Positions 1 through 6,224 of a stretch of 6,927 bases of DNA are shown one piece after another. A program made the translations under genes and the position numbers. The DNA comes from JAULUH01 sp032111745. GTDB lineage: Bacteria > Chloroflexota > Anaerolineae > JAAEKA01. Position 1 is the first letter of the stretch. Every line of letters begins with the position of its first letter. Location of the stretch: assembly GCA_032111745.1 (NCBI GenBank), contig JAULUH010000384.1:1-6927 (forward strand), read 5' to 3'. The notes below the pieces were generated by a model that ran no database searches, was not told where the DNA came from, and was given only the letters and a program-made list of their open reading frames with translations.

Positions 1-1
1 C

Positions 2-910
2 GATATCGTGGGAGGCATCAGTGTTGAGATGGCGGCGGCGACGGGCCTGCTACAGGGCACGCCGGTGGTAGCGGGGTGCGGCGACCAGTCGGCCGGGCTG
101 CTGGCCGCCGGTGTCAACATCCCCGGCCGCATGGGAGACAGCGCCGGCACTTACCCGGTGCTGGCGTTTTGCACGGACCAGTTCCGGCCGGACATGGCGG
201 GGCAGCGCACCGAGATCATCCCTTCGGCTATCCCCGGGCTGTGGAACCCGATATCGCTCATCATCGGGGGCGGGCTAACCCACCACTGGTTCCAGGAGCA
301 ATTTGCGGCCGGCGGCCAGCCGGAGACAACCCACGACGGCGGCTCGGTCTACGCGGTGCTGGACGAGCAGGCCGCCCGGATAGGCCCGGGCAGCGAGAAG
401 GTCTTCTTTATTCCCCACATGGCCGGCCGGGCCTGCCCCACCAACACGGATTACCGTGGCATGTGGATCGGTTTCTCCTGGACGCACCGCCGCGAGCACT
501 TCTACCGGTCGATCCTGGAGGCCATTGCCTATGACCAGTACCACGCCCTGCAGTCGCTCAAGGCGGCGTTCCCCGAATCGCCGGTGCAGGAGGTCCTGGT
601 CTACAGCGGCGGCGCGCGCAGCGCGCTGTGGAACCAGATCAAGGCTGACGTCATGGGTGTGCCCTACCTGGCCCTGGACAGGGAGGATTTGGGTGCCCTG
701 GGAGCAGCCATCCTGGCCGGGCACGCCGTGGGCATCTACGACAATCTAGGCACGGCCAGCCAGCAGTTTGTCACCGTGGCGCAGCGTTTCGAGCCGCGCG
801 CCGCGGAGCACGCGACCTACGTCAAGTGCGCGGAATACTACGAGCGACTCTTGAGCCACAGCGAGCCCGCGTACCACGAGCTGGTCGCGCTGCCGGAGTG
901 GCGTGGATAA
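2..910 (+). CDS. FGGY-family carbohydrate kinase, C-terminal part (5' truncated by window edge)
   Basis: Family members phosphorylate a sugar, ketose or polyol with ATP in the cytoplasm. The reading frame is open from base 2, and 302 residues are visible of a usual total near 500. The N-terminal domain and true start are therefore missing, and the GTG at 8 is an internal codon. Seen in the frame: a GCGDQSAG segment (codons 80-103) whose Asp, codon 83-85, aligns with the catalytic base of FGGY kinases; the following GAGT-like stretch GDSAGTYP; SGGARS at visible residues 202-207, the nucleotide-binding glycine loop; and DLGALGAA at 229-236, from the C-terminal family signature. It precedes a ribose-type ABC transporter, so it probably phosphorylates the imported sugar. 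The substrate is unassigned: xylulose, another ketose or a polyol are all possible. The family call is firm; a specific name would be a guess. Confidence 0.9.
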   Translation, partial: DIVGGISVEMAAATGLLQGTPVVAGCGDQSAGLLAAGVNIPGRMGDSAGTYPVLAFCTDQFRPDMAGQRTEIIPSAIPGLWNPISLIIGGGLTHHWFQEQFAAGGQPETTHDGGSVYAVLDEQAARIGPGSEKVFFIPHMAGRACPTNTDYRGMWIGFSWTHRREHFYRSILEAIAYDQYHALQSLKAAFPESPVQEVLVYSGGARSALWNQIKADVMGVPYLALDREDLGALGAAILAGHAVGIYDNLGTASQQFVTVAQRFEPRAAEHATYVKCAEYYERLLSHSEPAYHELVALPEWRG

Positions 911-931
911 GGCCTCCCGCGCCTGGGAGAG

Positions 932-942
932 AAGGAGGTGAT
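932..942 (+). promoter_or_regulatory. Orphan near-perfect Shine-Dalgarno sequence in the leader of the binding-protein gene
   Basis: AAGGAGGTGAT is an 11-base match to the complement of the conserved 3' end of bacterial 16S rRNA. No normal gene begins at the expected spacing. The ATG at 941 and GTG at 938 lie only 2 bases after or inside the GGAGG core, and open only a 10- or 11-codon frame ending at the TAG at 971-973. The binding-protein gene starts about 100 bases further on with its own ribosome binding site. It may be a ribosome-parking, mRNA-stabilising site or a leader-peptide start. Both roles are inferences. Confidence 0.45.
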
Positions 943-972
943 GCTCCCTGCCAATCGGACAACGTCGTCTTA

Positions 973-991
973 GCATGCAGTGCCTGCAAGC
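973..991 (+). repeat. Imperfect inverted repeat in the leader of the binding-protein gene
   Basis: The arms GCATGCAG (973-980) and CTGCAAGC (984-991) pair at 7 of 8 positions around a 3-base TGC loop. It could be a small RNA hairpin or a regulator operator. It lies immediately after the stop codon of the 10-codon mini-frame and about 50 bases before the binding-protein start. The rest of the 131-nt intergenic stretch (911-1041) shows a weak 5-bp hairpin (914-918 with 925-929) and no promoter I can support. Confidence 0.3.
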
Positions 992-1025
992 ATAGCGGAC
1001 CAACCGCCCACTCACATGTCGCACG

Positions 1026-1030
1026 AGGAG
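1026..1030 (+). promoter_or_regulatory. Ribosome binding site deciding the binding-protein start
   Basis: AGGAG lies 11 bases before the ATG at 1042. Together with the lipoprotein signal peptide that begins exactly there, it rules out the upstream in-frame start at 826, which would lie inside the kinase gene. Confidence 0.6.
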
Positions 1031-1041
1031 AAAGAATCCCA

Positions 1042-2145
1042 ATGTCAACCAAGAAGCTGGCTCTAGCAGTCGCCGTGCTCGTCCTGCTAGGCATGGTTCT
1101 GACGGCCTGTGCCGCCGCCCCGGCAACGGTGCAGCGGCCCCCGGCCGAGGTGCAGCAGACCGGCCAGGAGGAGATCGTCGAGAGCCCCCTGGAGGAAGCA
1201 ACGGAGGAGGCCGCCCCGGCGCCGGAACCCGGCGAGCGGCCGCAGATCGGCGTGATCCAGATCACGCTGGAGCATGAATACCAGGTGACGCTGAACGAAG
1301 GGTTCAAGGCCCAGGCCGAAGAGATGGGCGCCGACACGGTGTTCTGCATCAACAACCTGAACCCGGAGACGCACGTCAAGTGCGGCGATGATCTGGTCGC
1401 GGCGGGCGTGGATGTGATCATCCAGGCTCCGGCGGACCCGGCATCGTTCAAGGCGGTGGCGGACAAGGCCACGGCGGCGGGGATCCCGGTGGTGAACGAC
1501 GGGTCGCCGCAGCCGAAGATGCCGAACGTGGTGCCGTTCATCGGGACGGACAGCCTGGGTGGCGGGAAGCTGGCGGGCGAGTTTGCCGCCAACTGGATCA
1601 ACGAGAACCTGGGCGGCGAGGCCGAGGTGGCGATGCTGACGCTGCCGACGTTCACGGACTGTGTGGCCCGGAACGAGGGCTTCGAACAGGCGTTGGCGGA
1701 AGGTGCACCGGGCGCCAAGATCGTGGCGGCGCAGGACGGCAACGGCCTGCGGCCGAAATCGCTGGAAGTCACGGAGAACATGCTGCAAGGCAATCCTGAC
1801 ATCGACGTGATCTTCGGCTGCAACGACGACTCGGCGCTGGGTGCGCTGAGTGCGCTGCAGGCGGCGGGCAAGGACCCGGAGAAGACGCTGGTGATCGGCT
1901 TCGACGGCACCAACGGGGCCTTCCAGGAGATCAAGAACGGCGGCATGTTCCGGGCTGACATCGTGCAGCGGCCCGACCTGATCTCGCGGCGGCAGATGGA
2001 GATCGCGGTGCAGATCGCGCGTGGCGAGAAGACGGTCGAGGACTTCCCGGAGCCGACGTACATCAAGACGCCGGTGGTGACGCCCGAGAACGTCGAGGCC
2101 TGGCTGCTGTGGGGCGGTGACCCGGCCAAGGCGCCGCAAGACTAA
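1042..2145 (+). CDS. Sugar ABC transporter substrate-binding lipoprotein (ribose/RbsB type)
   Basis: Binds a sugar outside the cytoplasmic membrane and delivers it to the permease encoded downstream. The product has 367 residues. A lipoprotein signal peptide covers residues 1-22: basic MSTKK, a hydrophobic core, then the lipobox LTAC with the lipidated Cys at 23. A Pro- and Glu-rich linker (about 24-67) tethers the folded part. The type I periplasmic-binding fold starts near residue 69 (IGVIQITL) and includes the internal AAGVDVIIQAPADP strand-loop, GCNDDSALGALSAL and the typical GFDGT motif towards the C-terminus. Mature Cys residues other than the lipidated one are at 102, 114, 207 and 260. 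The fold and the adjacent RbsA- and RbsC-type genes place it in the CUT2 class of sugar importers. The ligand is not readable; ribose, xylose, galactose-like sugars or polyols are possible. An rbsB name would overstate substrate knowledge. Confidence 0.93.
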   Translation: MSTKKLALAVAVLVLLGMVLTACAAAPATVQRPPAEVQQTGQEEIVESPLEEATEEAAPAPEPGERPQIGVIQITLEHEYQVTLNEGFKAQAEEMGADTVFCINNLNPETHVKCGDDLVAAGVDVIIQAPADPASFKAVADKATAAGIPVVNDGSPQPKMPNVVPFIGTDSLGGGKLAGEFAANWINENLGGEAEVAMLTLPTFTDCVARNEGFEQALAEGAPGAKIVAAQDGNGLRPKSLEVTENMLQGNPDIDVIFGCNDDSALGALSALQAAGKDPEKTLVIGFDGTNGAFQEIKNGGMFRADIVQRPDLISRRQMEIAVQIARGEKTVEDFPEPTYIKTPVVTPENVEAWLLWGGDPAKAPQD

Positions 2146-2160
2146 ACCCGGATGGTAGTA

Positions 2161-2198
2161 TCCCCCTCCCTCAACAGGTGGCCTGTGAGGGAGGGGGG
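2161..2198 (+). promoter_or_regulatory. Strong intercistronic hairpin between binding-protein and ATPase genes
   Basis: Bases 2162-2173 (C/T-rich) pair perfectly with 2186-2197 (G/A-rich) over 12 bp, and T2161 can wobble-pair with G2198. Beyond a one-base bulge (A2174) the stem continues as CAGG (2175-2178) with CCTG (2182-2185) around a TGG loop. It begins 15 bases after the binding-protein stop. No T-run follows, so it is not a standard intrinsic terminator. Such hairpins after binding-protein genes commonly protect the upstream mRNA from 3' exonucleases and keep the binding protein more abundant than the membrane subunits. That role is inferred here. The right arm also contains a GGGAGG that could serve an alternative ATPase start at 2199. 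Confidence 0.75.
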
Positions 2199-2273
2199 AT
2201 GTTCCAAGACATAGAACAAGAAGCAGAGCGAGATGATTTCCGCAGCATCAGCAACAAAGGTAAAATCATACCC

Positions 2274-3936
2274 ATGAGCGAAACCAATCCCATTGTTGTC
2301 GAGGTGCAACATATCTCCAAGCAGTTTCCCGGCGTGCAGGCCCTGAAGAACGTCAGCCTCGCCTTTGAACGCGGCAAAGTGCATGCGCTGTTAGGGGAGA
2401 ACGGCGCTGGGAAGTCCACCCTGATGAAGATCCTGGCGGGCGTCTACCAGCCGGACTCGGGCAAGCTGTTCTTTGACGGCAGCGAGGTGGAATTCCGCAA
2501 TGCCAGGGCAGCGCTGGACAGGGGCATCAGCACTATCTACCAGGAGCTCTTGCTGTGTCCGAACCTGACGGTGGCGGAGAACATCTTCCTGGGACGGGAG
2601 CCGGTGCGGGGGCCCTTTCTATCACAGGAGGTGATCGCACGCTGCCAGGCTGAGCTCGACCGCATTGGCTTCACCGAGCTGCGACCTGGCTCGCGCGTGG
2701 CGAACCTGACCATCGCCCAACAGCAGATGGTGGAGATCGCCAAGGCCCTGGCGCTGGATAGCGCGCTGATCATCATGGACGAGCCGACCTCGAGCCTGAC
2801 CCCATCCGAGGTCCAGCACATGTTCAAGACCATCGGCCAGCTGAAAGAGCAGGGTAAAGCGATCATCTTCATATCGCACCGGCTGGACGAGGTCTTCGAG
2901 ATCGCCGACCAGATCTCGGTCTTGCGAGACGGCGAGTTGGTCGCATCGCAGCCGGCAGATGAAGTGACGCAAGACGAAGTTGTGCGTATGATGGTCAACC
3001 GGGACCTGGCACTCTCGCTATCGGATCGCCACCAGAGCCACAGGGGCGAGGTGATCCTGGAAGTTAGGCAACTCACGCGCAAAGGGGTATTTGCCCCGGT
3101 TAACTTCACCCTGCACCGGTACGAGATTTTGGGCTTTGCGGGGCTGATTGGCGCCGGGCGCACGGACGTCATGCGGGCGGTCTTTGGCATCGAGCCGGCC
3201 GACTCCGGCCAGGTTTTCATTGGCGGCAAGGAAGTCAAGATCCGCTCCCCGCAAGAGGCGATCCGGGCTGGAATCGGCATGGCTACAGAAGACCGCAAAG
3301 ACGATGGCATGTTCGGTGCGCTGAACGTGCGCGAGAACATGACCATGGCCCAGTTACGGTCGGGCCAGCTGACATCAGCGCTGGGCTGGGTGCGCGCGCG
3401 GCGGGAGGTGGAGTTGGCAAAGCGCTACGTCCAGGCCTTGAACATCCGCACGCCCGGCATCACCACGCCCATGGTGAGCCTGAGCGGCGGCAACCAGCAG
3501 AAGGTCATCCTGTCCCGCTGGCTGATGACCGAGCCCCAGGTGCTCATCCTGGATGAGCCCACCAGAGGCATCGACGTTGGAGCCAAGGCTGAGATCCACA
3601 AGCTTATCCGCCAGCTGGCGGACNNNNNNNNNNACGCCGACCGAAACCCCAACCCCTACCGCGACTCCCACGCCGACGATCACCCCCATCCCCACCCTGC
3701 GGCCGAACGTGTCGTGGGAGTATTCCACTGACCCGAGCCAGCTGGCGGACGAGGGGCGCGGCATCATCGTGGTCTCGTCAGAGCTGCCGGAGCTGTTGGC
3801 GGTCAGCGACCGCATCATCGTGATGCGTGAGGGCGTGATGACGGCGGAGCTGGTGACCAGCCAGACGAACCAGGAGGAGATCATGACCTACGCCACGATC
3901 GAACCGAATGCCCGTGGAAAGGACCCGTTGAACTGA
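2274..3936 (+). CDS. Sugar ABC transporter ATP-binding protein, double ABC domain (RbsA type), interrupted by an assembly gap
   Basis: Hydrolyses ATP at the inner membrane face to drive sugar import with the neighbouring permease. First domain: Walker A GENGAGKST (residues 41-49), a Q-loop in the IYQE region, signature-like LTIAQQQM, Walker B with DE at 169-170, and ISHR as the H-loop. Second domain: a degenerate Walker A with Arg in place of Lys (GAGRTD, 293-298), LSGGNQQ at 403-409, Walker B DEP from 427, then VSSELPELL after the gap. The degenerate second Walker A is normal for RbsA-type proteins. As assembled, the frame breaks at 3624: 10 N and a Thr/Pro-rich stretch follow, and the original frame stops at 3731. 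Removing 3624-3750 joins LAD to EGRG in frame and gives 511 residues, close to the usual length of about 500. I chose the ATG at 2274 because homologous sequence begins there. Its AAAGG (2256-2260) is 13 bases away; an in-frame ATG at 2199 would add 25 hydrophilic residues. The stop is one base from the permease start. Confidence 0.88.
3610..3623 (+). repeat. Direct repeat, left copy, at the edge of the assembly gap
   Basis: GCCAGCTGGCGGAC occurs here and again at 3737-3750. The left copy includes most of a perfect 12-bp palindrome, CGCCAGCTGGCG (3609-3620). The repeat marks the two points at which the ATPase frame can be rejoined. Confidence 0.9.
3624..3633. other. Assembly gap (10 N)
   Basis: Ten undetermined bases lie inside the second ATP-binding domain. 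The round number suggests a scaffolding placeholder, so the true gap size is unknown and may be zero or negative (overlapping contigs). Confidence 0.97.
3634..3736 (+). other. Thr/Pro-rich coding fragment, probably misassembled into the ATPase gene
   Basis: Read in the frame of the downstream ATPase half, this stretch encodes alternating Thr-Pro repeats (starting TPTETPTPTATPTPT) followed by LRPNVSWEYSTDPS, before the second copy of the 14-bp repeat. Such low-complexity linkers belong to secreted or cell-surface proteins, not to the interior of an ATP-binding domain. It sits where RbsA proteins run straight from the helix after the D-loop into the strand leading to the VSSE motif. Most likely it is a chimeric contig end; a genuine insertion is the less likely alternative. 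Confidence 0.7.
3737..3750 (+). repeat. Direct repeat, right copy, re-entering the ATPase coding sequence
   Basis: Identical to 3610-3623. After this copy the reading frame resumes as EGRGIIVVSSELPELL, which is the expected continuation of the sequence that ended at 3623. Confidence 0.9.
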
Positions 3937-3937
3937 C

Positions 3938-4969
3938 ATGACTGCGCAAATACCACCCTCGACACCGGATAGCTCAGCCGGCCTGCCCAGCGACCGGGCC
4001 GCGGCCGCGGATGCTGAGCGCGTGCGCCGCATCCCCTTCGAGCGCCTGAGCAAGCTGGGGGTGTTGCTGGCCCTGCTGTTCTTCGTAGGGGTCTTTGCCA
4101 TCGGCTCACCGCGGTTTCTGACCGTCGACAACTTCATCAACGTGTCACGGCAGATCTCGACGAACTTCATCATCGGCTGTGCGATGACGTTCGTGATCAT
4201 CACGGCGGGCATCGACCTCTCGGTGGGCTCGCTGGTGGCCTTGAGCGGCGTGGTGATGGCGGGTCTCACCGTCAACTATGGCATGTCCTGGCCGTTCGCG
4301 ATCCTGCTGACGATCATCGCCCTGGCCGGTGTGGGGCTATTGAGCGGCTTCGCCATCTCACGGCAGGGGTTGCAGCCGTTCGTGGTCACGCTGGCCATGA
4401 TGGGTATCGCGCGCGGCTTGGCCTTAGCCTACACCGACGGCACGCCGATTTTCATCACCGACCCGGCGGTATTGGCGTTGGGCAACGGTTACATCGGGCC
4501 AATCCCGATCCCGGTGGTGATTGCGGCGGTGATCGGGTTATTGTCCCACATCGTTCTGACCCGCACCAGGCTGGGACGGTACGTCTATGCCGTGGGCGGC
4601 AACGAGCAGGCGGCGCGGATCTCGGGCATCAACGTCCCCAACATCAAACTGTTTGTCTACGGCCTGAGCGGTGCGCTTTCCGCCGTGGCCGGCGTGATCA
4701 TGGCCGCGCGCCTGTACAGTGGGAATCCGACGGCTGGTGTGGATACGGCCCTGGACGTCATCGCGGCCGTGGTCATTGGCGGCACCAGCCTCTTTGGCGG
4801 CGTGGGCAGCATCATCGGTACGTTGCTGGGTGCGTTCATCGTCGGCATCATCTCCAACGGCCTGACGATCATGAACGTGCCCTATTACTGGCAGCTGGTG
4901 GCCAAGGGATTGGTGATCTACATCGCCATGTTGATCGACAAGCAGGCCCGGAGCATCCGCCAGTCGTGA
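3938..4969 (+). CDS. Sugar ABC transporter permease (ribose/RbsC type)
   Basis: Inner-membrane subunit that forms the sugar channel, normally as a homodimer, with the double-domain ATPase encoded just upstream. The product has 343 residues: a polar N-terminal cytoplasmic extension of about 38 residues, then a series of hydrophobic membrane segments starting near VLLALLFFVGVFAIG. Family motifs seen are TAGIDLSVGS (GIDLSVGS at 91-98), SRQGLQPFVVTLAMMGIARG, and the cytoplasmic coupling loop GRYVYAVGGNEQAARISGI (213-231) that contacts the ATPase. A GGTSLFGGVGSIIGTLLGA segment follows towards the C-terminus. Length is close to the family norm of about 320-340. The start is one base after the ATPase stop, which indicates translational coupling; AAAGGA lies about 14 bases upstream. 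Only one permease gene is present, as is usual for this class. Confidence 0.93.
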   Translation: MTAQIPPSTPDSSAGLPSDRAAAADAERVRRIPFERLSKLGVLLALLFFVGVFAIGSPRFLTVDNFINVSRQISTNFIIGCAMTFVIITAGIDLSVGSLVALSGVVMAGLTVNYGMSWPFAILLTIIALAGVGLLSGFAISRQGLQPFVVTLAMMGIARGLALAYTDGTPIFITDPAVLALGNGYIGPIPIPVVIAAVIGLLSHIVLTRTRLGRYVYAVGGNEQAARISGINVPNIKLFVYGLSGALSAVAGVIMAARLYSGNPTAGVDTALDVIAAVVIGGTSLFGGVGSIIGTLLGAFIVGIISNGLTIMNVPYYWQLVAKGLVIYIAMLIDKQARSIRQS

Positions 4970-5059
4970 AGCTTGCTCCCGCGCGCATGAAGGATTGTCT
5001 TGTGCTATGGGGAGCTGATAGCAGATTGGTTGCATGCAGGTGATAGGATAGATTTGCAG
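4970..5059. other. Spacer between the sugar transporter and the next gene set
   Basis: Ninety bases without a supported gene. A weak 5-bp hairpin (GCTAT with ATAGC, around 5004-5022) is present without a T-run, and I see no convincing promoter. An in-frame TTG at 5000 could extend the next gene by 20 residues but has no good ribosome binding site. This may be an operon boundary or just a long internal gap. Confidence 0.5.
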
Positions 5060-5698
5060 ATGCGAGACAACGCCCGGTTTGTCCTGATCAGCGCTGTGTT
5101 GTTCCTGATTGGCGGGTGGCTACGCGTAGCGTCGGGTGGCTTGAGCCTGCCATCCTTCAACTTGGGGACTGGTTTGACGCTACCGTTCGTCTCTAGCCGG
5201 CAGGTGCCTGCCGAGGTAGGGGCGACGGTGCTCGATTTCTACGCCGCGGTGGACAAGGGCCGCTATGCCGACGCCTACGCCGTGGCGTTGGAGAACCACT
5301 GGTCGCCGGGCGCGGATGGTGCGCCGCAGGTAATCGGACTGGCCACCGAGGAGGAATTTGTCGACTCCCTGGCCAAGGAGCTGGGCGCCAATGGCATGGG
5401 CCTCAACATCATTGCCATTCAGGCCCTGGAGGAGGTGCGCCTATCAGCCGAGGAAAAAGTTCCGGAGCTCTATCCTGAGTTGTTGACACTGGAGTCGCTG
5501 CCGGCTGGCCAACGCGTCAAGCACGTGTACCGCGTACACCTGGCAGGAACGCTCCTGGGGCGCTGCTCCCGGTGGGATTGGAGCAAGCACATCCTGGTGG
5601 CTGAGGTGCAGGGCTACGGCTGGCGTGTCTTGCTGCCGGGCGTCCAGGTTCCGTACCAGCCGCACTACGAGGAGTGGTTCCTCGATCGCGCCCTCTGA
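5060..5698 (+). CDS. Membrane-anchored protein of unknown function
   Basis: Not recognised. From the ATG at 5060 the product has 212 residues. A basic start (MRDNAR) is followed by one hydrophobic segment (about residues 7-20, FVLISAVLFLIGGW), which fits a signal anchor or uncleaved signal peptide and predicts that the rest lies outside the membrane. The soluble part begins with TVLDFYAAVDKGRYADAYAV, a pattern seen at the start of NTF2-like or DUF4878-like domains, but this is only a resemblance. The C-terminal half contains YRVHLAGTLLG and a Trp-rich stretch with a single Cys (GRCSRWDWSKH). The start was chosen for the AGGTGATAGGA upstream (5038-5048) and because the hydrophobic segment then sits at the N-terminus. 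It ends 19 bases before the first YeeE/YedE-like gene, so the two may be co-transcribed. Confidence 0.8.
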   Translation: MRDNARFVLISAVLFLIGGWLRVASGGLSLPSFNLGTGLTLPFVSSRQVPAEVGATVLDFYAAVDKGRYADAYAVALENHWSPGADGAPQVIGLATEEEFVDSLAKELGANGMGLNIIAIQALEEVRLSAEEKVPELYPELLTLESLPAGQRVKHVYRVHLAGTLLGRCSRWDWSKHILVAEVQGYGWRVLLPGVQVPYQPHYEEWFLDRAL

Positions 5699-5717
5699 GA
5701 GCGCAGTGAGCTGGATT

Positions 5718-6224
5718 ATGGCCTCCACGACCAAATCCCCTGTCCTGACCAGACTCGTGCCCCGCCGGATCACCGCCGTGACCTACGGCGTGGTGGCCGG
5801 GTTGCTGGCCGTTGGCGTGCAGGTGTTCTTCGGCGTGAAGCCCCCCCCGGCCTACGGCATCTGCGTGGCCTGCCACACGCGCGATGTGGTGGCGTGGCTT
5901 GCCAACAACCTGCTGGGCACGCAGTGGGAGATCGCACCGGTGTCGGTCATCTTCCCGCTGCTGACCACCATCGGCATGCTGCTGGGTGCTCTGCTGGCGG
6001 CTACCCGGCATGGCGAGCGGCGCCCGGTGGCCCTGGGCCAGCACTGGCGCGGCTTCGTATTTGGGATCCTGGTGGTCAACGCCGCCATCGTGGCCCTGGG
6101 CTGCCCCACTCGCCTGGTGCTGCTCAGCGCGTATGGGGACTTCCTGGCTGTGCTGGCGGTTGCGGGCGTGGCGGTTGGCATCCTGATCGGGACCTCGCTG
6201 CTGGCCCGGGGATTGGTGGGCTGA
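5718..6224 (+). CDS. YeeE/YedE-like membrane protein, N-terminal-type half
   Basis: YeeE/YedE (sulphur transport) proteins are integral membrane proteins; characterised members import thiosulfate and others are linked to selenium metabolism. This 168-residue product has about four hydrophobic segments. A first segment near residues 20-38 leads to PPPAYGICVACHTRD (42-56), with Cys at 49 and 52, and a GCPTR motif lies at 128-132. The same GCPTR, together with a Cys-bearing R-x-C-F-like region, recurs in the next gene. The two products therefore look like the pseudo-symmetric halves of one transporter made as separate chains. CVACH also matches the CxxCH haem c pattern, but a lone match in a membrane protein is not evidence of haem. 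The start is the ATG at 5718; the Shine-Dalgarno is weak, and a GTG at 5706 is an alternative. The stop overlaps the next start by one base (TGATG). The sulphur or selenium substrate is inferred from family only. Confidence 0.75.
   Translation: MASTTKSPVLTRLVPRRITAVTYGVVAGLLAVGVQVFFGVKPPPAYGICVACHTRDVVAWLANNLLGTQWEIAPVSVIFPLLTTIGMLLGALLAATRHGERRPVALGQHWRGFVFGILVVNAAIVALGCPTRLVLLSAYGDFLAVLAVAGVAVGILIGTSLLARGLVG

Noticed and set aside
826..1041. 72-residue N-terminal extension of the binding protein
   Set aside because: It would overlap the end of the kinase gene, and the lipoprotein signal peptide starts cleanly at 1042 with its own ribosome binding site.
822..2129. Long open frame on the minus strand (435 codons) opposite the binding-protein gene
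   Set aside because: It mirrors a GC-rich, well-supported gene; the translation is low-complexity Ser/Ala/Arg-rich with no recognisable motif. High-GC genes routinely leave open antisense frames.
2161..2198. Intrinsic transcription terminator
   Set aside because: The stem is strong but is followed by GATGTTCCAAG, not a T-run, and the downstream genes belong to the same transporter.
3634..3686. Short tandem repeat or CRISPR-like array
   Set aside because: The repetition is at the Thr-Pro codon level with variable codons and no regular repeat-spacer pattern.
3553..3936. A separate 127-codon gene covering the gap and the ATPase end
   Set aside because: Its first part is a shifted reading of the ATPase gene and crosses the N run. 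The end is clearly the C-terminus of the ATPase.
5000..5059. TTG start giving 20 extra residues to the unknown membrane-anchored protein
   Set aside because: There is no good Shine-Dalgarno before it, and it would place polar residues ahead of the natural signal-anchor start at 5060.
5849..5893. Cytochrome c identity for the first YeeE/YedE-like protein
   Set aside because: A single CxxCH in a multi-spanning membrane protein with GCPTR family motifs does not support a cytochrome; the motif is reported only as a curiosity.
5894..6223. Upstream extension of the second YeeE/YedE-like gene
   Set aside because: It overlaps almost all of the second half of the first gene in another frame; the ATG at 6224 with TGATG coupling and an immediate membrane segment is far more natural.
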